Shown: one piece after another, positions 8,928-17,968 of the stretch
Numbering within the stretch: the first letter of the stretch is position 1
Layout of the letters: each line of letters opens with the position of its first letter
The notes under the pieces: model-generated
The model's database searches: none
The model's input: only the letters and a program-made list of their open reading frames with translations
What the model was told of the DNA's origin: nothing
Source of the DNA: an uncultured Roseicyclus sp.
GTDB taxonomy: Bacteria > Pseudomonadota > Alphaproteobacteria > Rhodobacterales > Rhodobacteraceae
Assembly: GCA_947494975.1 (NCBI GenBank)
Contig: CANLXA010000003.1
Span: forward strand, 310,001-374,000
Direction of reading: 5' to 3'
Length of the DNA stretch: 64,000 nt
Made by a program: the position numbers and the translations under genes

Positions 8928-9545
8928 CTAGGTGTCCGGTGTGATCAGGCCCAGTCCGCGCAGGTAAATCCCGATCCCGGCCTCCAGCAGATCTTCGGGC
9001 GGGAAGGGCGCATTGGCCCCCGGGCGGCCACGCGCGAAAAGCTCCACCACCCCGTGGCTCATGGCCCAGATATGGGCGGAGAACATCGAAGGCGGCGGGC
9101 GCTTTTCAGGCGGGATATGCTCGGAGAGGGCCTGCGCCGCGCTTTCCAGCACGTCGCGGGACCGCCCCGCCGCGGCGGCCAGTTCCGGCGTTGCGTTGGC
9201 CGCCGTGCCGCTTTCGAACATCGCCATGTAATGGCCGGGAAACTTGCGGGCAAAGGCCAGATAAGCCCGCCCCGTCGCCTCGAATGCCGCAAGCGCAGAG
9301 GGTTTGCCGCCGTTGAAGGCGTGGATCATCAGATCGGCAAAGATCTCGTGCCCCTGACGCGCGCATTCCACGATCAGGTCTTCGCGGCCTTCGAAATGGC
9401 GGTAGACGGCGGCAGGCGTGACGCCGGCATTCTTCGCCGCCTCCGACAGGGTGAAGCCGGTCGGGCCCTTCTCCTCGATCAGGCGCAGGGCCGCGTCGAC
9501 CAGGGCCTGTTTGAGGTTGCCGTGATGGTAGCCGCGTTTGGGCAT
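8928..9545 (-). CDS. TetR family transcriptional regulator
   Basis: A 205-residue protein with an N-terminal TetR helix-turn-helix (LSEAAKNAGVTPAAVYRHFEGREDLI, here split as motif LSEAAKNAGV and AAVYRHFEG) and a helical ligand-binding C-terminal part resembling the WHG/TetR_C_13-type domain with HIWAMSHGVVELF. The start MPKRGYHHGN is typical. It begins 1 nt after the PPK2 stop codon and so is probably cotranscribed with it. Its target may be its own operon or the haem peroxidase gene just downstream. Confidence 0.93.
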   Translation of the reverse strand: MPKRGYHHGNLKQALVDAALRLIEEKGPTGFTLSEAAKNAGVTPAAVYRHFEGREDLIVECARQGHEIFADLMIHAFNGGKPSALAAFEATGRAYLAFARKFPGHYMAMFESGTAANATPELAAAAGRSRDVLESAAQALSEHIPPEKRPPPSMFSAHIWAMSHGVVELFARGRPGANAPFPPEDLLEAGIGIYLRGLGLITPDT

Positions 9546-9546
9546 G

Positions 9547-10431
9547 TCAATCAGCAGCCCCGGGATCGGTCCACATGTCGGGCCCGCCGGTGATGGCGGG
9601 ATCGGGCGGGCCGACAACCTTGTCCTTCTTGCCCTTGTAGTCGAGCCCGGCCAGCACCGCGCGGATCACGGCCAGCCGCGCGCGACGTTTGTCATCGGAG
9701 CGGATCACGGTCCAGGGCGCGGCCTGGGTGTGCGAGCGCTCCAGCGTCTCTGAAATGGCGCCGGAATAGGCCTCCCATTTCTTCAGGCCTTCGACGTCGA
9801 TCCAGCTGAGCTTCCACTGTTTCAAGGGATCATCCTCGCGGTCCAGAAAGCGGCGCAGCTGTTCGGCGCGGCCGACGTTCAGCCAAATCTTTGTGACGTG
9901 GATGCCGTCCTGCACCAGCGTGGATTCGAAGCCGGGGAGTTGGGCAAAGAACGTTTCACGCTGATCGTCGGTGCAAAAGCCGAATACCTTCTCGACGACG
10001 CCGCGATTATACCAGGACCGATCAAACAGACGGATCTCACCGGCGGCGGGCAAGTGACTGATGTAACGTTGGAAATACCATTGGCTGGCTTCACGATCAG
10101 TGGGTTTCGACAATGCCACCACGCTTGCCGCACGGGGGTTCAGGTTTTCGCGGATCCGCTTGATGCAGCCGCCCTTGCCCGCCGCATCGCGGCCCTCGAA
10201 AACAACCGCGATCCGCTCTCCGGTCTCGCGGACCCATGCCAGCATCTTGACCAGTTCGATTTGCAGTGCCTCCAGCTGCTCCTCATACGCATCTTTGTCC
10301 ATCCGCGTATCATAGGGAAAGGACGGGTCCAGCACGCGGTGCTTCTTGGCCGACTTGATCTGGTCGCGCACCCAATCGGGCGCGTCGTGTTTGTAATAGG
10401 CGCTGATCGCCCCATCGAAAGGTTTGGTCAT
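9547..10431 (-). CDS. ppk2: Polyphosphate kinase 2 (PPK2 family)
   Basis: PPK2 transfers phosphate between polyphosphate and nucleotides, usually making GTP or ATP from GDP or ADP. The 294-residue protein is a single-domain (class I-like) member with Walker [10 protein letters not shown] at residues 80-88, the Walker B/lid motif FDRSWYNR at 136-143, and conserved KIWLNV and [14 protein letters not shown] segments. Length matches the family (about 270-300). It is the first gene of a two-gene operon with the TetR regulator. No Pho box was seen upstream, so it is not obviously in the Pho regulon found later in this window. Confidence 0.95.
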   Translation of the reverse strand: MTKPFDGAISAYYKHDAPDWVRDQIKSAKKHRVLDPSFPYDTRMDKDAYEEQLEALQIELVKMLAWVRETGERIAVVFEGRDAAGKGGCIKRIRENLNPRAASVVALSKPTDREASQWYFQRYISHLPAAGEIRLFDRSWYNRGVVEKVFGFCTDDQRETFFAQLPGFESTLVQDGIHVTKIWLNVGRAEQLRRFLDREDDPLKQWKLSWIDVEGLKKWEAYSGAISETLERSHTQAAPWTVIRSDDKRRARLAVIRAVLAGLDYKGKKDKVVGPPDPAITGGPDMWTDPGAAD

Positions 10432-10512
10432 GGCTCGGCCCTGCCTTGGGTCATGTTATTTGTTATTACATTAGGCATTCGCGGTGGACTACGCAATGAA
10501 ACCAGCAGTTTC

Positions 10513-11457
10513 CTAACGTAAGCCTGCACGGGCGGCGAGGCGGTCGATGGCGTCGACGAGCGCTTGAGGATCGGAATGTTGCGGCATGTGGCCCACGCCG
10601 TCCATCACCACCAGATTGCTGTCGGGGATCTGATTGCTCAGGGGAATGGAATGAACCTGAAGGCCCACGGTTGTGTCGGCATCCCCGTGCAAGATCTCGG
10701 TGGGCACCGAGACGCCGGGATAGCGGGGCACCATTGCTTCGATCTGCGGCAGGAGCGATGCGCGTTGGAGGGCGTTTTCGAACAGCGAGAAGCGCCGGAG
10801 CGTGAGCCCTGCGCCGAAATGCGCGGCATAGCCGTCCGGTGCGGTTTGCGGCGCGAAGACGCTCTCGATGCTGCGTTTGACCAGATCGTCCGGCGCCCAC
10901 GCGACAATCAGTGCGGCCATGACAGGCCCGATGACGGGGTTCGACAGCAACGTGTAGTAGGTGCCGACGCCGCCCTCCCACGGGTTCGTGGCCCCGGCCA
11001 GCACGACAAGGCCCGACAGATTCTCAGGCCGCTCCAGCGCCCATCCCAGCGCGATTGCGCCGCCATAGGAATGGCCGATGACCAGCGGCGCGTCCACGCC
11101 GATGGCCTGGGCCGCATCGGCCAGCAAGTTAGCCTGTTGGGCCACGGTGGCGTTGCGCCCGATCCTGTCTGTGTAGCCCAGGCCGGGCCGATCAAACGCG
11201 ATCACGCGGTAGCGGTCGCTGAGGCGGCCGACCATGTCGAACGTCCAATCGTTCACATTGCCCGAGGAGCCATGGATCAGGACGAGCGCGGGGCCGTCTC
11301 CTTCATCGATGTAATGCACGCGGGTGCCGTTCACCTCGACGAATTGACCCGCGGGCGGGTGGGCAGCCTGCGCCGCAGCCTCCCGCGCGGCGGCCCGCCA
11401 TAGTGTCACAGCAGCAAATACTGCGACGAGGACTGTAAACCCAAGGAGGAGTTTCAT
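10513..11457 (-). CDS. Alpha/beta hydrolase, membrane-anchored or secreted
   Basis: A 314-residue alpha/beta hydrolase with an N-terminal hydrophobic segment ([20 protein letters not shown]) that acts as a signal anchor. The oxyanion motif [12 protein letters not shown], nucleophile elbow GHSYGG and C-terminal [11 protein letters not shown] with the catalytic His are intact, together with an acid in LHGDADTTV. The start at 11457 overlaps the metA stop (ATGA), which indicates translational coupling. The substrate is unknown; MetX-like homoserine acetyltransferases also have this fold, but the motifs are those of general hydrolases. Confidence 0.88.
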   Translation of the reverse strand: MKLLLGFTVLVAVFAAVTLWRAAAREAAAQAAHPPAGQFVEVNGTRVHYIDEGDGPALVLIHGSSGNVNDWTFDMVGRLSDRYRVIAFDRPGLGYTDRIGRNATVAQQANLLADAAQAIGVDAPLVIGHSYGGAIALGWALERPENLSGLVVLAGATNPWEGGVGTYYTLLSNPVIGPVMAALIVAWAPDDLVKRSIESVFAPQTAPDGYAAHFGAGLTLRRFSLFENALQRASLLPQIEAMVPRYPGVSVPTEILHGDADTTVGLQVHSIPLSNQIPDSNLVVMDGVGHMPQHSDPQALVDAIDRLAARAGLR

Positions 11458-12395
11458 TTCCGCAAATCCGTGCTGGCCAGGCCGATCTGATCCATGTCGT
11501 AGGGCGTGGTCAGATAGAGTTCGGACACCCAATTGCCGTAGAGCAGATGCGCGTGCGAGCGCCAGCGGTTGAGCGGTGCGCGGGCGGGGTCATCCTCCGG
11601 GTAATAATTCACTGGTACGTTGATGGGCGTGCCCGCCTCCACGTCGCGGTCATATTCCTGCTTCAGCGTGTCACTGTCATATTCGAAGTGGTTGAAGACA
11701 TAGAGCGCGCGGTGATCGCGATCCTCCACCAAAGCCGGGCCGACCTCGTCGGAGCCGATCAGCGTGGTCAGACCGGCCCCTGCCACATCGGCCTCCTGCA
11801 CTTCCGTCCAGCGGCTGACGGGCATCAGCACATCGTCGGAAAAGCCGCGGAGATAGGGGGAGGCAGGTGCGCGGTTGGTGTGGCGGAAGCAGCCGAAGGC
11901 CTTGGCCTCCAGCAGGTGCTTTTTCACGCCGTGGAAATAATAGGCCATCGCCATGCCGCCCCAGCAGATGCCGAAGGTGGAATGCACATGGGTCTGGGTC
12001 CAGTCCATCACCGTTTTCAGCTCACCCCAATAGGTGACCTCCTCGAAGGGCAGATGCTCAATCGGCGCGCCGGTGATCAGGAGGCCATCGAATTTTTCGC
12101 CGCTGGCCTGAACTTCGGAAAAGGGGCGGTAGAACGCCTCCATATGCTCAGCCGACGTGGTCTTGGTGGCATGGTCCGACATGCGGATGAGTGAGAACTC
12201 GATCTGCAGGGGCGAGGCGCCGATCAGCCTTGCGAATTGCGTTTCCGTCTGGATCTTCTTGGGCATCAGGTTCAACAGCCCGATACGCAGGGGGCGGATG
12301 TCTTGCTTGGCCGCGTGATCCTCGGGCATGACCATGACGCCCTCGCGGGAGAGGACATCATAGGCAGGCAGGGTATCGGGCAATTTGATGGGCAT
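11454..12395 (-). CDS. metA: MetA, homoserine O-acyltransferase (predicted acetyl-CoA specific)
   Basis: MetA acylates homoserine, the first committed step of methionine synthesis. The 313 residues align along their length with E. coli MetA: start [13 protein letters not shown], motif [14 protein letters not shown], nucleophile Cys144 in FGICWGG, and His236/Glu238 in FNHFEYD. At the residue that sets acyl-donor choice (Gly111 in the succinyl-CoA-using E. coli enzyme) this protein has Glu113 (TGAPIEHL), the residue found in acetyl-CoA-using MetA. So it is probably a homoserine O-acetyltransferase. It lies between a P-loop ATPase gene and a hydrolase gene on the same strand. Confidence 0.95.
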   Translation of the reverse strand: MPIKLPDTLPAYDVLSREGVMVMPEDHAAKQDIRPLRIGLLNLMPKKIQTETQFARLIGASPLQIEFSLIRMSDHATKTTSAEHMEAFYRPFSEVQASGEKFDGLLITGAPIEHLPFEEVTYWGELKTVMDWTQTHVHSTFGICWGGMAMAYYFHGVKKHLLEAKAFGCFRHTNRAPASPYLRGFSDDVLMPVSRWTEVQEADVAGAGLTTLIGSDEVGPALVEDRDHRALYVFNHFEYDSDTLKQEYDRDVEAGTPINVPVNYYPEDDPARAPLNRWRSHAHLLYGNWVSELYLTTPYDMDQIGLASTDLRK

Positions 12396-12429
12396 GGGAA
12401 CGCGCTGTTTTGTCGGGTGAGGGCTGGAT

Positions 12430-13308
12430 TTAGGCGGTCTGCCGGGCGCTGCCAAGGGCGGCGGCGATCATCTCTTCGGCATCGGGGCCATCGCGCACGG
12501 CCTCGACCGCGGCGGCCGTGACGGCGACACCCCAGTTTTGCGCCATGGCCCGGTAGAGCGGCGCGCGGTGGTGGATGACCTTGGCGAATGCGTGGACGGC
12601 GAAGGCGTCGGGGTCCACCGCGTCTTCGTGCAGCCCCGTTTCGTCCAGATAGCCCGACCACAGCGCATCGAGCATCTCGGGTTGGTAATAGATCGGCTTG
12701 GGATCGGCCTTGAAGCGGCGGATCAGCTCCGCATCGTGGCCCTCGGGGCTTTCGATCCAGACCATCAGGGTTTGGGCGCTGAGCGCGGCCAGAACCTCGT
12801 CGGCCGGATCGGAGGGATCGACAACTTCACAGATCGACCCGCCGGTATCGCAGATGAAATTCGCGTATCCGTAAAGCTCCTCGGCCCGGCGGATGAACGG
12901 CCCGGTATCCAGAAGCGCGTTGACCTCCGCCCTGCGGTGCAATGCCTGACGGCGCTTGTACTCCGCGAAGGGCAGCCCGCCCTTGGCCGGATTCCCCGGC
13001 TTGCCCAGATAGGTAGAGAGCGGCGCAAGGTTTCCGAAGGTAATGTTGGAGCCGATATAGATACTGTCCGAGCGCAGGAGATCCGCCAGAAGCGGCATCT
13101 GCATCGCCTGTTTCTTCAAATTATCGGTTATGTGTTCGCCCATATAGGCGGTGCCGATGCGGTAATCGACGGAATAGTGAAACCACGCACCGCCTGCCCG
13201 GAGCAGTGAAGCGAGTCGCGTCTTGCCCAGGCCGGACATGCCAAAGACCGAGATGCGTTTGTGCGGCGCGGCGCGGAAGGCGTGGGGGCTGTCATAAATC
13301 CGTTTCAT
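12430..13308 (-). CDS. P-loop ATPase of unknown function
   Basis: A 292-residue protein with an N-terminal Walker A motif GMSGLGKT at residues 23-30, followed by [12 protein letters not shown] and a region containing [11 protein letters not shown] that probably contributes Walker B-like acidic residues. It resembles the conserved alphaproteobacterial ATPases that remain without assigned role. The start [12 protein letters not shown] at 13308 is chosen over a longer frame because the added residues look non-coding. It is 34 nt upstream of metA and may share its transcript. Confidence 0.75.
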   Translation of the reverse strand: MKRIYDSPHAFRAAPHKRISVFGMSGLGKTRLASLLRAGGAWFHYSVDYRIGTAYMGEHITDNLKKQAMQMPLLADLLRSDSIYIGSNITFGNLAPLSTYLGKPGNPAKGGLPFAEYKRRQALHRRAEVNALLDTGPFIRRAEELYGYANFICDTGGSICEVVDPSDPADEVLAALSAQTLMVWIESPEGHDAELIRRFKADPKPIYYQPEMLDALWSGYLDETGLHEDAVDPDAFAVHAFAKVIHHRAPLYRAMAQNWGVAVTAAAVEAVRDGPDAEEMIAAALGSARQTA

Positions 13309-13357
13309 TCCGGTTGCTTGCCACGGGATTTGCGCCCATGGCAAGCGGGCTTGAAAC

Positions 13358-13726
13358 CTACCGGTGCCAGACGCCCTGGTTCACCACCCGTCCGGCGCCG
13401 GTAAAGCGCTGATGATGGACCAGTCGATAACCTTGCGAGAGGTACTGGTTGTTGCGCTGGTTGAAGGACGTATCCGACAGGCCGTGATGGGTGGCCCACC
13501 CGATGCCGTTGAGGCGCTGAAACGTGGCGTAGTAGTAGATCTGGCCGTAGAACACGTCGGCTTCCACATAGGTCGGCACAAGGCCGGATCCCGAGATCTG
13601 GGAGTTGAAATAGGCCTGGTATTGATCGGAGGTCAGCCACTCGGTCTGTATCTGCTGTGCGGTCGAAGGGGTGGGCGCGGACACCAGAAAAACGACCGCG
13701 AGGACAAAGGCGAATAGGGTTTTCAT
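13358..13726 (-). CDS. Small secreted protein, probable single bacterial tandem repeat domain (BTRD1-like)
   Basis: A 122-residue protein with a clear signal peptide (MKTLFAFVLAVVFLVSAPTPSTA, cleavage near residue 23-24). The mature part has the pattern of Gly-Trp-x-x-His-His-Gly (IGWATHHGLS) followed by an aromatic/Gln-rich strand and GYRLVHHQRFTG ending in VWHR. This resembles the repeat unit of polyglycine-hydrolase-type bacterial tandem repeats (BTRD1), usually present in several copies; here there is one to one and a half. The assignment is by pattern memory only. Likely periplasmic or extracellular. Confidence 0.65.
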   Translation of the reverse strand: MKTLFAFVLAVVFLVSAPTPSTAQQIQTEWLTSDQYQAYFNSQISGSGLVPTYVEADVFYGQIYYYATFQRLNGIGWATHHGLSDTSFNQRNNQYLSQGYRLVHHQRFTGAGRVVNQGVWHR

Positions 13727-13818
13727 GAATATCGTCTTTCAAATCGAAGGGTTAGGGCTAGCCCGCCGCTGAGATGACGTTACGACAGCCTGCCTGCGCG
13801 GGCCAAGTAAAATTGTCA

Positions 13819-14727
13819 TCAGGCGCGCCTGCGCAGCACCGAGACGATCCTGCCATCCAAGATCAGAAGGCCGAGGCCCAGAAGCGCGAAGCCCACAAAG
13901 GCCTCGGGCGCCAGGCGCTCGTCGAGAACCCAGGCACCGAGCGCAATGGCCACTGGCGGGATCATCAACGTCACCAGCATCGTGTTGCCCGACCCGGCAC
14001 TGGCCAGTACGCGATAGTAGAGCAGGTAGGCCAGGGCGGTTCCGATTATCGAGAAATAGGCGATGGCGGCGTAGGTCTGGGGCAGGGCGGGGATCTGTGG
14101 CACGCCGTCGATCAGGATCGCGGCCGGCAGCAGGATCAGGCTTGAACCCGTCAGCATCCCCGCAGCCGAAACCTGCGGGCTGAGGCCCTGCATGGTCTTG
14201 CGCGCCCAGGCGGCGGCGAAGGCGTAGGACAGCGTGCCGCCGATCACCGCCAGTTGCGCCAGCGAGCGGATATCGAATGCCCGGAAACTGTCCAGCCCGA
14301 TGGCCACGGCAACGCCCAAGAAGGCGACCAGAACGCCTATGGCCTTGCGCGGGGTCAGGCGTTCATCGGCGAAGACCAGTGCTGCCACGAGCACCCCGAA
14401 GATTGCCGTGCCCGCATTGAAGATGGATGTCAGGCCCGTTTCGATGAATTGCTGGCCCCACGCCATCAGCGCGAACGGGATGACGTTGTTGAGAAGGCCC
14501 ATGACCAGAAACGCCCCCCAGATGCGCCAATTGCCGGGCACGGGCAGGCGCCGGATCAGGACGTAGGCCCACAGGATCAGGCAGGCCCAGACTACGCGGT
14601 GCGTCACGAGGGTCAGGAACGGAAGCTCGTCCAACCCCACCTTGATCGACAGGAACGATGCGCCCCAGATCCCGGCCAGAAGGGCCATCTCGATCCATGC
14701 GCGGGTGCTGACGGAGGTCTGGGTCAT
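13819..14727 (-). CDS. EamA family (DMT superfamily) transporter
   Basis: A 302-residue inner membrane protein with about ten hydrophobic helices arranged as two EamA repeats (roughly residues 10-145 and 150-295). The first repeat starts with the typical WIEMALLAGIWGASFLSIKVG. Members export small metabolites such as amino acids; the substrate cannot be assigned. The gene is alone on its transcript, with the secreted-protein gene downstream and a terminator for another gene upstream. Confidence 0.9.
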   Translation of the reverse strand: MTQTSVSTRAWIEMALLAGIWGASFLSIKVGLDELPFLTLVTHRVVWACLILWAYVLIRRLPVPGNWRIWGAFLVMGLLNNVIPFALMAWGQQFIETGLTSIFNAGTAIFGVLVAALVFADERLTPRKAIGVLVAFLGVAVAIGLDSFRAFDIRSLAQLAVIGGTLSYAFAAAWARKTMQGLSPQVSAAGMLTGSSLILLPAAILIDGVPQIPALPQTYAAIAYFSIIGTALAYLLYYRVLASAGSGNTMLVTLMIPPVAIALGAWVLDERLAPEAFVGFALLGLGLLILDGRIVSVLRRRA

Positions 14728-14785
14728 GGCCAGAGGTCTAGGATGCCGCGGGAGCTTGCGCGACCCGGAACCTGCGGTTCAGGCA

Positions 14786-14821
14786 CAAAAAAGCCCCGCG
14801 CCGGTGAGGGCGCGGGGCTTT
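14786..14821 (-). terminator. Rho-independent terminator of the FadL-like gene
   Basis: A perfect 12-bp stem (AAGCCCCGCGCC with its complement at 14791-14802 and 14809-14820) and a 6-nt loop is followed on the minus strand by a run of T. It lies 22 nt past the stop of the outer membrane protein gene at 14843 and before the start side of the EamA gene. Confidence 0.9.
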
Positions 14822-14842
14822 CAGATAAACAGGTGGCCGTGT

Positions 14843-15946
14843 TCAGAAGTTGTAGCCCACGCGGAAGCCAAACCCGAGTGCCGAGTTATCCGCGAATTGG
14901 TTGGCGACAGCGGTGGTCGTGGCGTCTCCCAACATAGTGTAGTTGATGCCCGCCGTCAGGGTCAGTTGATCGGACAAATCGTAGACACCGGCCAGCGATA
15001 GGCCGACCGATCCATCCGTGGGGGCCAGGTTGGACGCCGGGTCGCCCGTGGATGCCTCGTAGGTGATCCGGCCGACCAGCGCGAGATCCTCGGTAACACG
15101 TCGCGCACCGCCGAGCATCCAGGTGAACACGTCGTCATTCGAAATCACGCCCAGGGCCGATTGCGTCGGGATATCCGCTTCGGACCAATCCGTCCAGCGC
15201 ACAGAGGCCATCACAAGGGTGCCCTCGGCGACGCCGGTCTGGAAGTCGAGCGTCAGCGATTGCGGGAGCGAATAAGACGTGGTCGCGGCATAGGGCCCGA
15301 GCGCGGTAGGGGCCGTCGAGCTGGTGATCGTGTGCTCATAGCTCGTTGCGGAGTGATACGTCAGGCTGGCGCGCAGTGCGATGTCCGGAATCTCGTAAGC
15401 AGCGCCCAGAGTGTATCCGAAATCACCCTCCGCTCCGTAGCTCAGCGTTTGGTTCGCTGCGATCCCGGCCGGGCCGACATTGCCGCCTGCAATCAGGTTG
15501 ATCTCCGCATTCATCACGACATAGCGCACGCCACCGTAGACGCTGATATTGTCGTTAATTTGGTAGCGGAGATAGGCCGCAGCGGAGGTGCCGTTCAGTG
15601 CAGCGTTGAAATTGCGGAATGGGAAACCGGCCTGGGCATTTTCGTAGGTGATGTCAGCGCCGTAGGCGGTGTCGTACACAAAGGCGAGCGACAGCTGATC
15701 GGTCAGGTCCGTGCGATAGGCGAAACCGACGGTGGAGTAATCATTGGCCATGTCGCCGGAGCCAAACGTACCCGCCGCATTCACGCCGGTGACTTCCGGC
15801 ATCACATAGCTGTAGCTGAATTCGGCATAGTCGCCGTCCTCGAAGAGGGGCGAGATGTTGAAACCGTTGCGGTCGATGCCCCCGGCATGGGCAAGTGACG
15901 TGGTGGCCAGAAGGGCCGCGAAGGCTGGTGTGGTATAGCGGGTCAT
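14843..15946 (-). CDS. FadL/OmpP1 family outer membrane transport protein
   Basis: A 367-residue outer membrane beta-barrel with a signal peptide (MTRYTTPAFAALLATTSLAHA, cleavage near residue 21). The mature start GGIDRNGFNISPLFEDGDYAE is typical of the FadL-type hydrophobic-compound channels of alphaproteobacteria. Many short strands alternate with GVRYVVM, GAAYEI and similar, and the chain ends in aromatic GFRVGYNF with the terminal Phe recognised by the BAM complex. Likely carries hydrophobic substrates such as fatty acids or aromatics. Monocistronic with its own terminator. Confidence 0.9.
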   Translation of the reverse strand: MTRYTTPAFAALLATTSLAHAGGIDRNGFNISPLFEDGDYAEFSYSYVMPEVTGVNAAGTFGSGDMANDYSTVGFAYRTDLTDQLSLAFVYDTAYGADITYENAQAGFPFRNFNAALNGTSAAAYLRYQINDNISVYGGVRYVVMNAEINLIAGGNVGPAGIAANQTLSYGAEGDFGYTLGAAYEIPDIALRASLTYHSATSYEHTITSSTAPTALGPYAATTSYSLPQSLTLDFQTGVAEGTLVMASVRWTDWSEADIPTQSALGVISNDDVFTWMLGGARRVTEDLALVGRITYEASTGDPASNLAPTDGSVGLSLAGVYDLSDQLTLTAGINYTMLGDATTTAVANQFADNSALGFGFRVGYNF

Positions 15947-16078
15947 GGATGCCTCCCTGACAAGGTGTCCCGATAAGTGTCTGGACTACTAAAGCCGGGA
16001 AAGGGCCGATCCGGTCAATTCTTCCGCAGCGTCAGGGTCGGCCATGGGACACCTCGGCTGAGGGATGTGTCAGATTTG

Positions 16079-16990
16079 CTACAGTTCCGCGGTTGTACGG
16101 CTGCGCCGGTGCTCGGCCAGCACATTGATGTAATTCGCCCCGAAGATCAGGACGGCACCGACGAGCACGGCCGCTTCCAAGGGTTCATCATAGAACAAAA
16201 CCCCCAGAATAGCGATGGCTGGCAGGCGGACGAAGTCGATCGGCATCACCACCGAGGCCGGGGCAAGCGCCAGGGCCGAGGTGATGCAGAAATGCGCCGT
16301 CAACCCGCCCAGACCAATCACGATGACCCAGGGCAGGGAGGCCATGGAGGGCAGCGCCATGTCACCATCGTAGAGGCAGAAGCCAAGGCCGAGGATCAAT
16401 TGAATCACCGTCAACCAGAACAGGATGCAGGTGATGGATTGGTCCCGTGTCAGCCGTTTGGTGAAGATCGCCGTGGCGGCAAAAAAGATCGCCGCCGCGG
16501 CGGCGGCCAGCATTCCGGGCGACAGCGGGACGCTGCCGGGGCGCACCACGATCAGGATGCCGACAAATCCCAGAAGCCCCGCGAGAGCCTTCACGCCGGT
16601 CAGCCGTTCGCCGAGAAACAGCGCCGCCATCAGCATCACCCAGAGCGGCGCGGTGAATTCCAGTGCGAAGACCTGGGCCAGCGGGATCATCGTCAGCGCC
16701 CAGAACCACAGGTTCTGACCGGTGAAATGCACCATGTTGCGCAGGATGTGGATGGGCATGCGATTGGTGCGAATCTCCCCCAAATGGCCGGTGACACCGC
16801 CGATCAGCAGCACCAGCGCCAGCCCGACCATCGACCGATAGGTCATCATCTCGAACGTATCGAGCTCCACGCTCGCCTCCCGGCCCGCGATGGCCATGGC
16901 GCTGAACGAGACCACCGCGCCGACCATCCACAGGGCAGCGGCAGGCACGTTGGAGGGAACGGCCAGGGTGGGGGGAGTGGTCCGTGTCAT
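16079..16990 (-). CDS. EamA family (DMT superfamily) transporter
   Basis: A 303-residue protein with ten predicted membrane helices in two EamA repeats, starting WMVGAVVSFSAMAIAGRE and with the second repeat from about residue 155. It is distinct from the other EamA protein at 13819. Drug/metabolite exporters of this family have varied and mostly unknown substrates. Alone between two outer membrane protein genes on the same strand. Confidence 0.9.
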   Translation of the reverse strand: MTRTTPPTLAVPSNVPAAALWMVGAVVSFSAMAIAGREASVELDTFEMMTYRSMVGLALVLLIGGVTGHLGEIRTNRMPIHILRNMVHFTGQNLWFWALTMIPLAQVFALEFTAPLWVMLMAALFLGERLTGVKALAGLLGFVGILIVVRPGSVPLSPGMLAAAAAAIFFAATAIFTKRLTRDQSITCILFWLTVIQLILGLGFCLYDGDMALPSMASLPWVIVIGLGGLTAHFCITSALALAPASVVMPIDFVRLPAIAILGVLFYDEPLEAAVLVGAVLIFGANYINVLAEHRRSRTTAEL

Positions 16991-17080
16991 CGGAGGCGAC
17001 CCTAATCCGATGCGCGCCGGTGGCCAGTGTTTTTGCGCGACCTACACGATTATTCCTCCAAGTCCCGTCCCAGACAAGAA

Positions 17081-17108
17081 AAAGGGCGGCCCCGAAGGCC
17101 GCCCAAAT
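17081..17108 (-). terminator. Rho-independent terminator of the first small OMP gene
   Basis: Stem GGGCGGCC/GGCCGCCC (17084-17091 with 17097-17104) and a 5-nt loop, followed on the minus strand by TTTTTCTT. It is 27 nt past the stop of the outer membrane protein gene at 17131. Confidence 0.85.
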
Positions 17109-17130
17109 CCTGTGCCGTGAGTGTGTGGGG

Positions 17131-17751
17131 TCAGAACCGGAAACCGATCCGCAAGGTCGCGGTGTTCAGGCTGCCGTCATAGGAGAAGACAGGCGTTTCG
17201 CCCTCCACTTCACGGGCAGTGAAATCGGCGCCCACGAAGACGCGCTCGGTCACGTTGTATTCGACGCCAGCGCCGAAGTTGAAACCGTCGAGGTCAACGT
17301 CAACGCCACCGGCGGTTGCGTTGGCCGTGGAGTAGCCGGCCGCGGCGTAGAGCAAGAAATCTTCGGAGGCGGCAATACCGATGCGGCCGCGAATATCGAT
17401 CACGTCGTCAACTTCGAAATCGGCCACGGAGACGTCGATGAAATGCAGCATGCGGACTTCACCGCCATAGACCATCGAGCCGTTCTGGACGTTGTAACCG
17501 GCAAAGGCGCCCCAGACCGATCCCTCGGGATCGAAGGTGAGCGGCACCGGAGTGGTCAGCAGGTCGTTCCGCGTGATGTCTGCCTGACCGAGACCGTATT
17601 CGAGACCGGCATAGAAGCAATCGAACGATTGCCCGCAGCGCTCCTCTTCCACGTAGACGGGCGGTGGGGGTGGCGGAACGTCGACCGGGCCGGCGACAGC
17701 GGCGGTCGTGGAAAGAACCAAGGCGGTTGTGCTGAGTGCGAAGCGTGTCAT
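17131..17751 (-). CDS. Small outer membrane beta-barrel protein (paralog 1)
   Basis: A 206-residue protein with a signal peptide (MTRFALSTTALVLSTTAAVA), a Pro-rich mature N-terminus (GPVDVPPPPPPVYVEEE) and an eight-stranded barrel pattern in the OmpA-like/Opacity class, ending FRIGFRF with terminal Phe. It has two Cys (CGQSFDC) that may form a disulfide and are missing from the paralog. The start MTRFALS at 17751 is set by homology to the neighbouring paralog; in-frame upstream sequence to 17874 is not coding but promoter-like. Confidence 0.88.
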   Translation of the reverse strand: MTRFALSTTALVLSTTAAVAGPVDVPPPPPPVYVEEERCGQSFDCFYAGLEYGLGQADITRNDLLTTPVPLTFDPEGSVWGAFAGYNVQNGSMVYGGEVRMLHFIDVSVADFEVDDVIDIRGRIGIAASEDFLLYAAAGYSTANATAGGVDVDLDGFNFGAGVEYNVTERVFVGADFTAREVEGETPVFSYDGSLNTATLRIGFRF

Positions 17752-17856
17752 GGACGCCCTCCATCTAAATTTCAATAAATCTTCAATTGACCAAAAATAA
17801 CCGGTGCGCAGCGCATCGATAAGGCAATTCTTTTCAGCATGGGCGGGCTTCCGCCG

Positions 17857-17876
17857 GTGTTGCCACGTGCACACAC
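17857..17876 (-). repeat. Upstream motif shared with the second OMP paralog
   Basis: The 20-bp segment GTGTTGCCACGTGCACACAC (plus strand) lies 106 nt upstream of the start of paralog 1. It matches 16 of 20 positions with 18680-18699, at a similar distance (103 nt) upstream of paralog 2. This is either a shared regulatory site or left over from the tandem duplication. Confidence 0.6.
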
Positions 17877-17920
17877 TCTAGTTGCACATCGCCCTCCGCT
17901 TGGGCCGCAGGGGCCGCAAC

Positions 17921-17952
17921 GAAAGAGGCCGCGCCCGAGGACGCGGCCACCG
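17921..17952 (-). terminator. Probable terminator of the second small OMP gene
   Basis: Stem GGCCGCG/CGCGGCC with an 8-nt loop, followed on the minus strand by CTCTTTC, lies about 20 nt past the stop of the gene at 17969. The T run is short, so efficiency is uncertain. Confidence 0.65.
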
Positions 17953-17968
17953 AATTAATCGTAGCGGA

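Noticed and set aside
7820-8944. 374-codon plus-strand open frame opposite the haem peroxidase
   Set aside because: The minus strand codes for a peroxidase with intact catalytic motifs; the plus-strand frame has none and ends beyond the peroxidase start.
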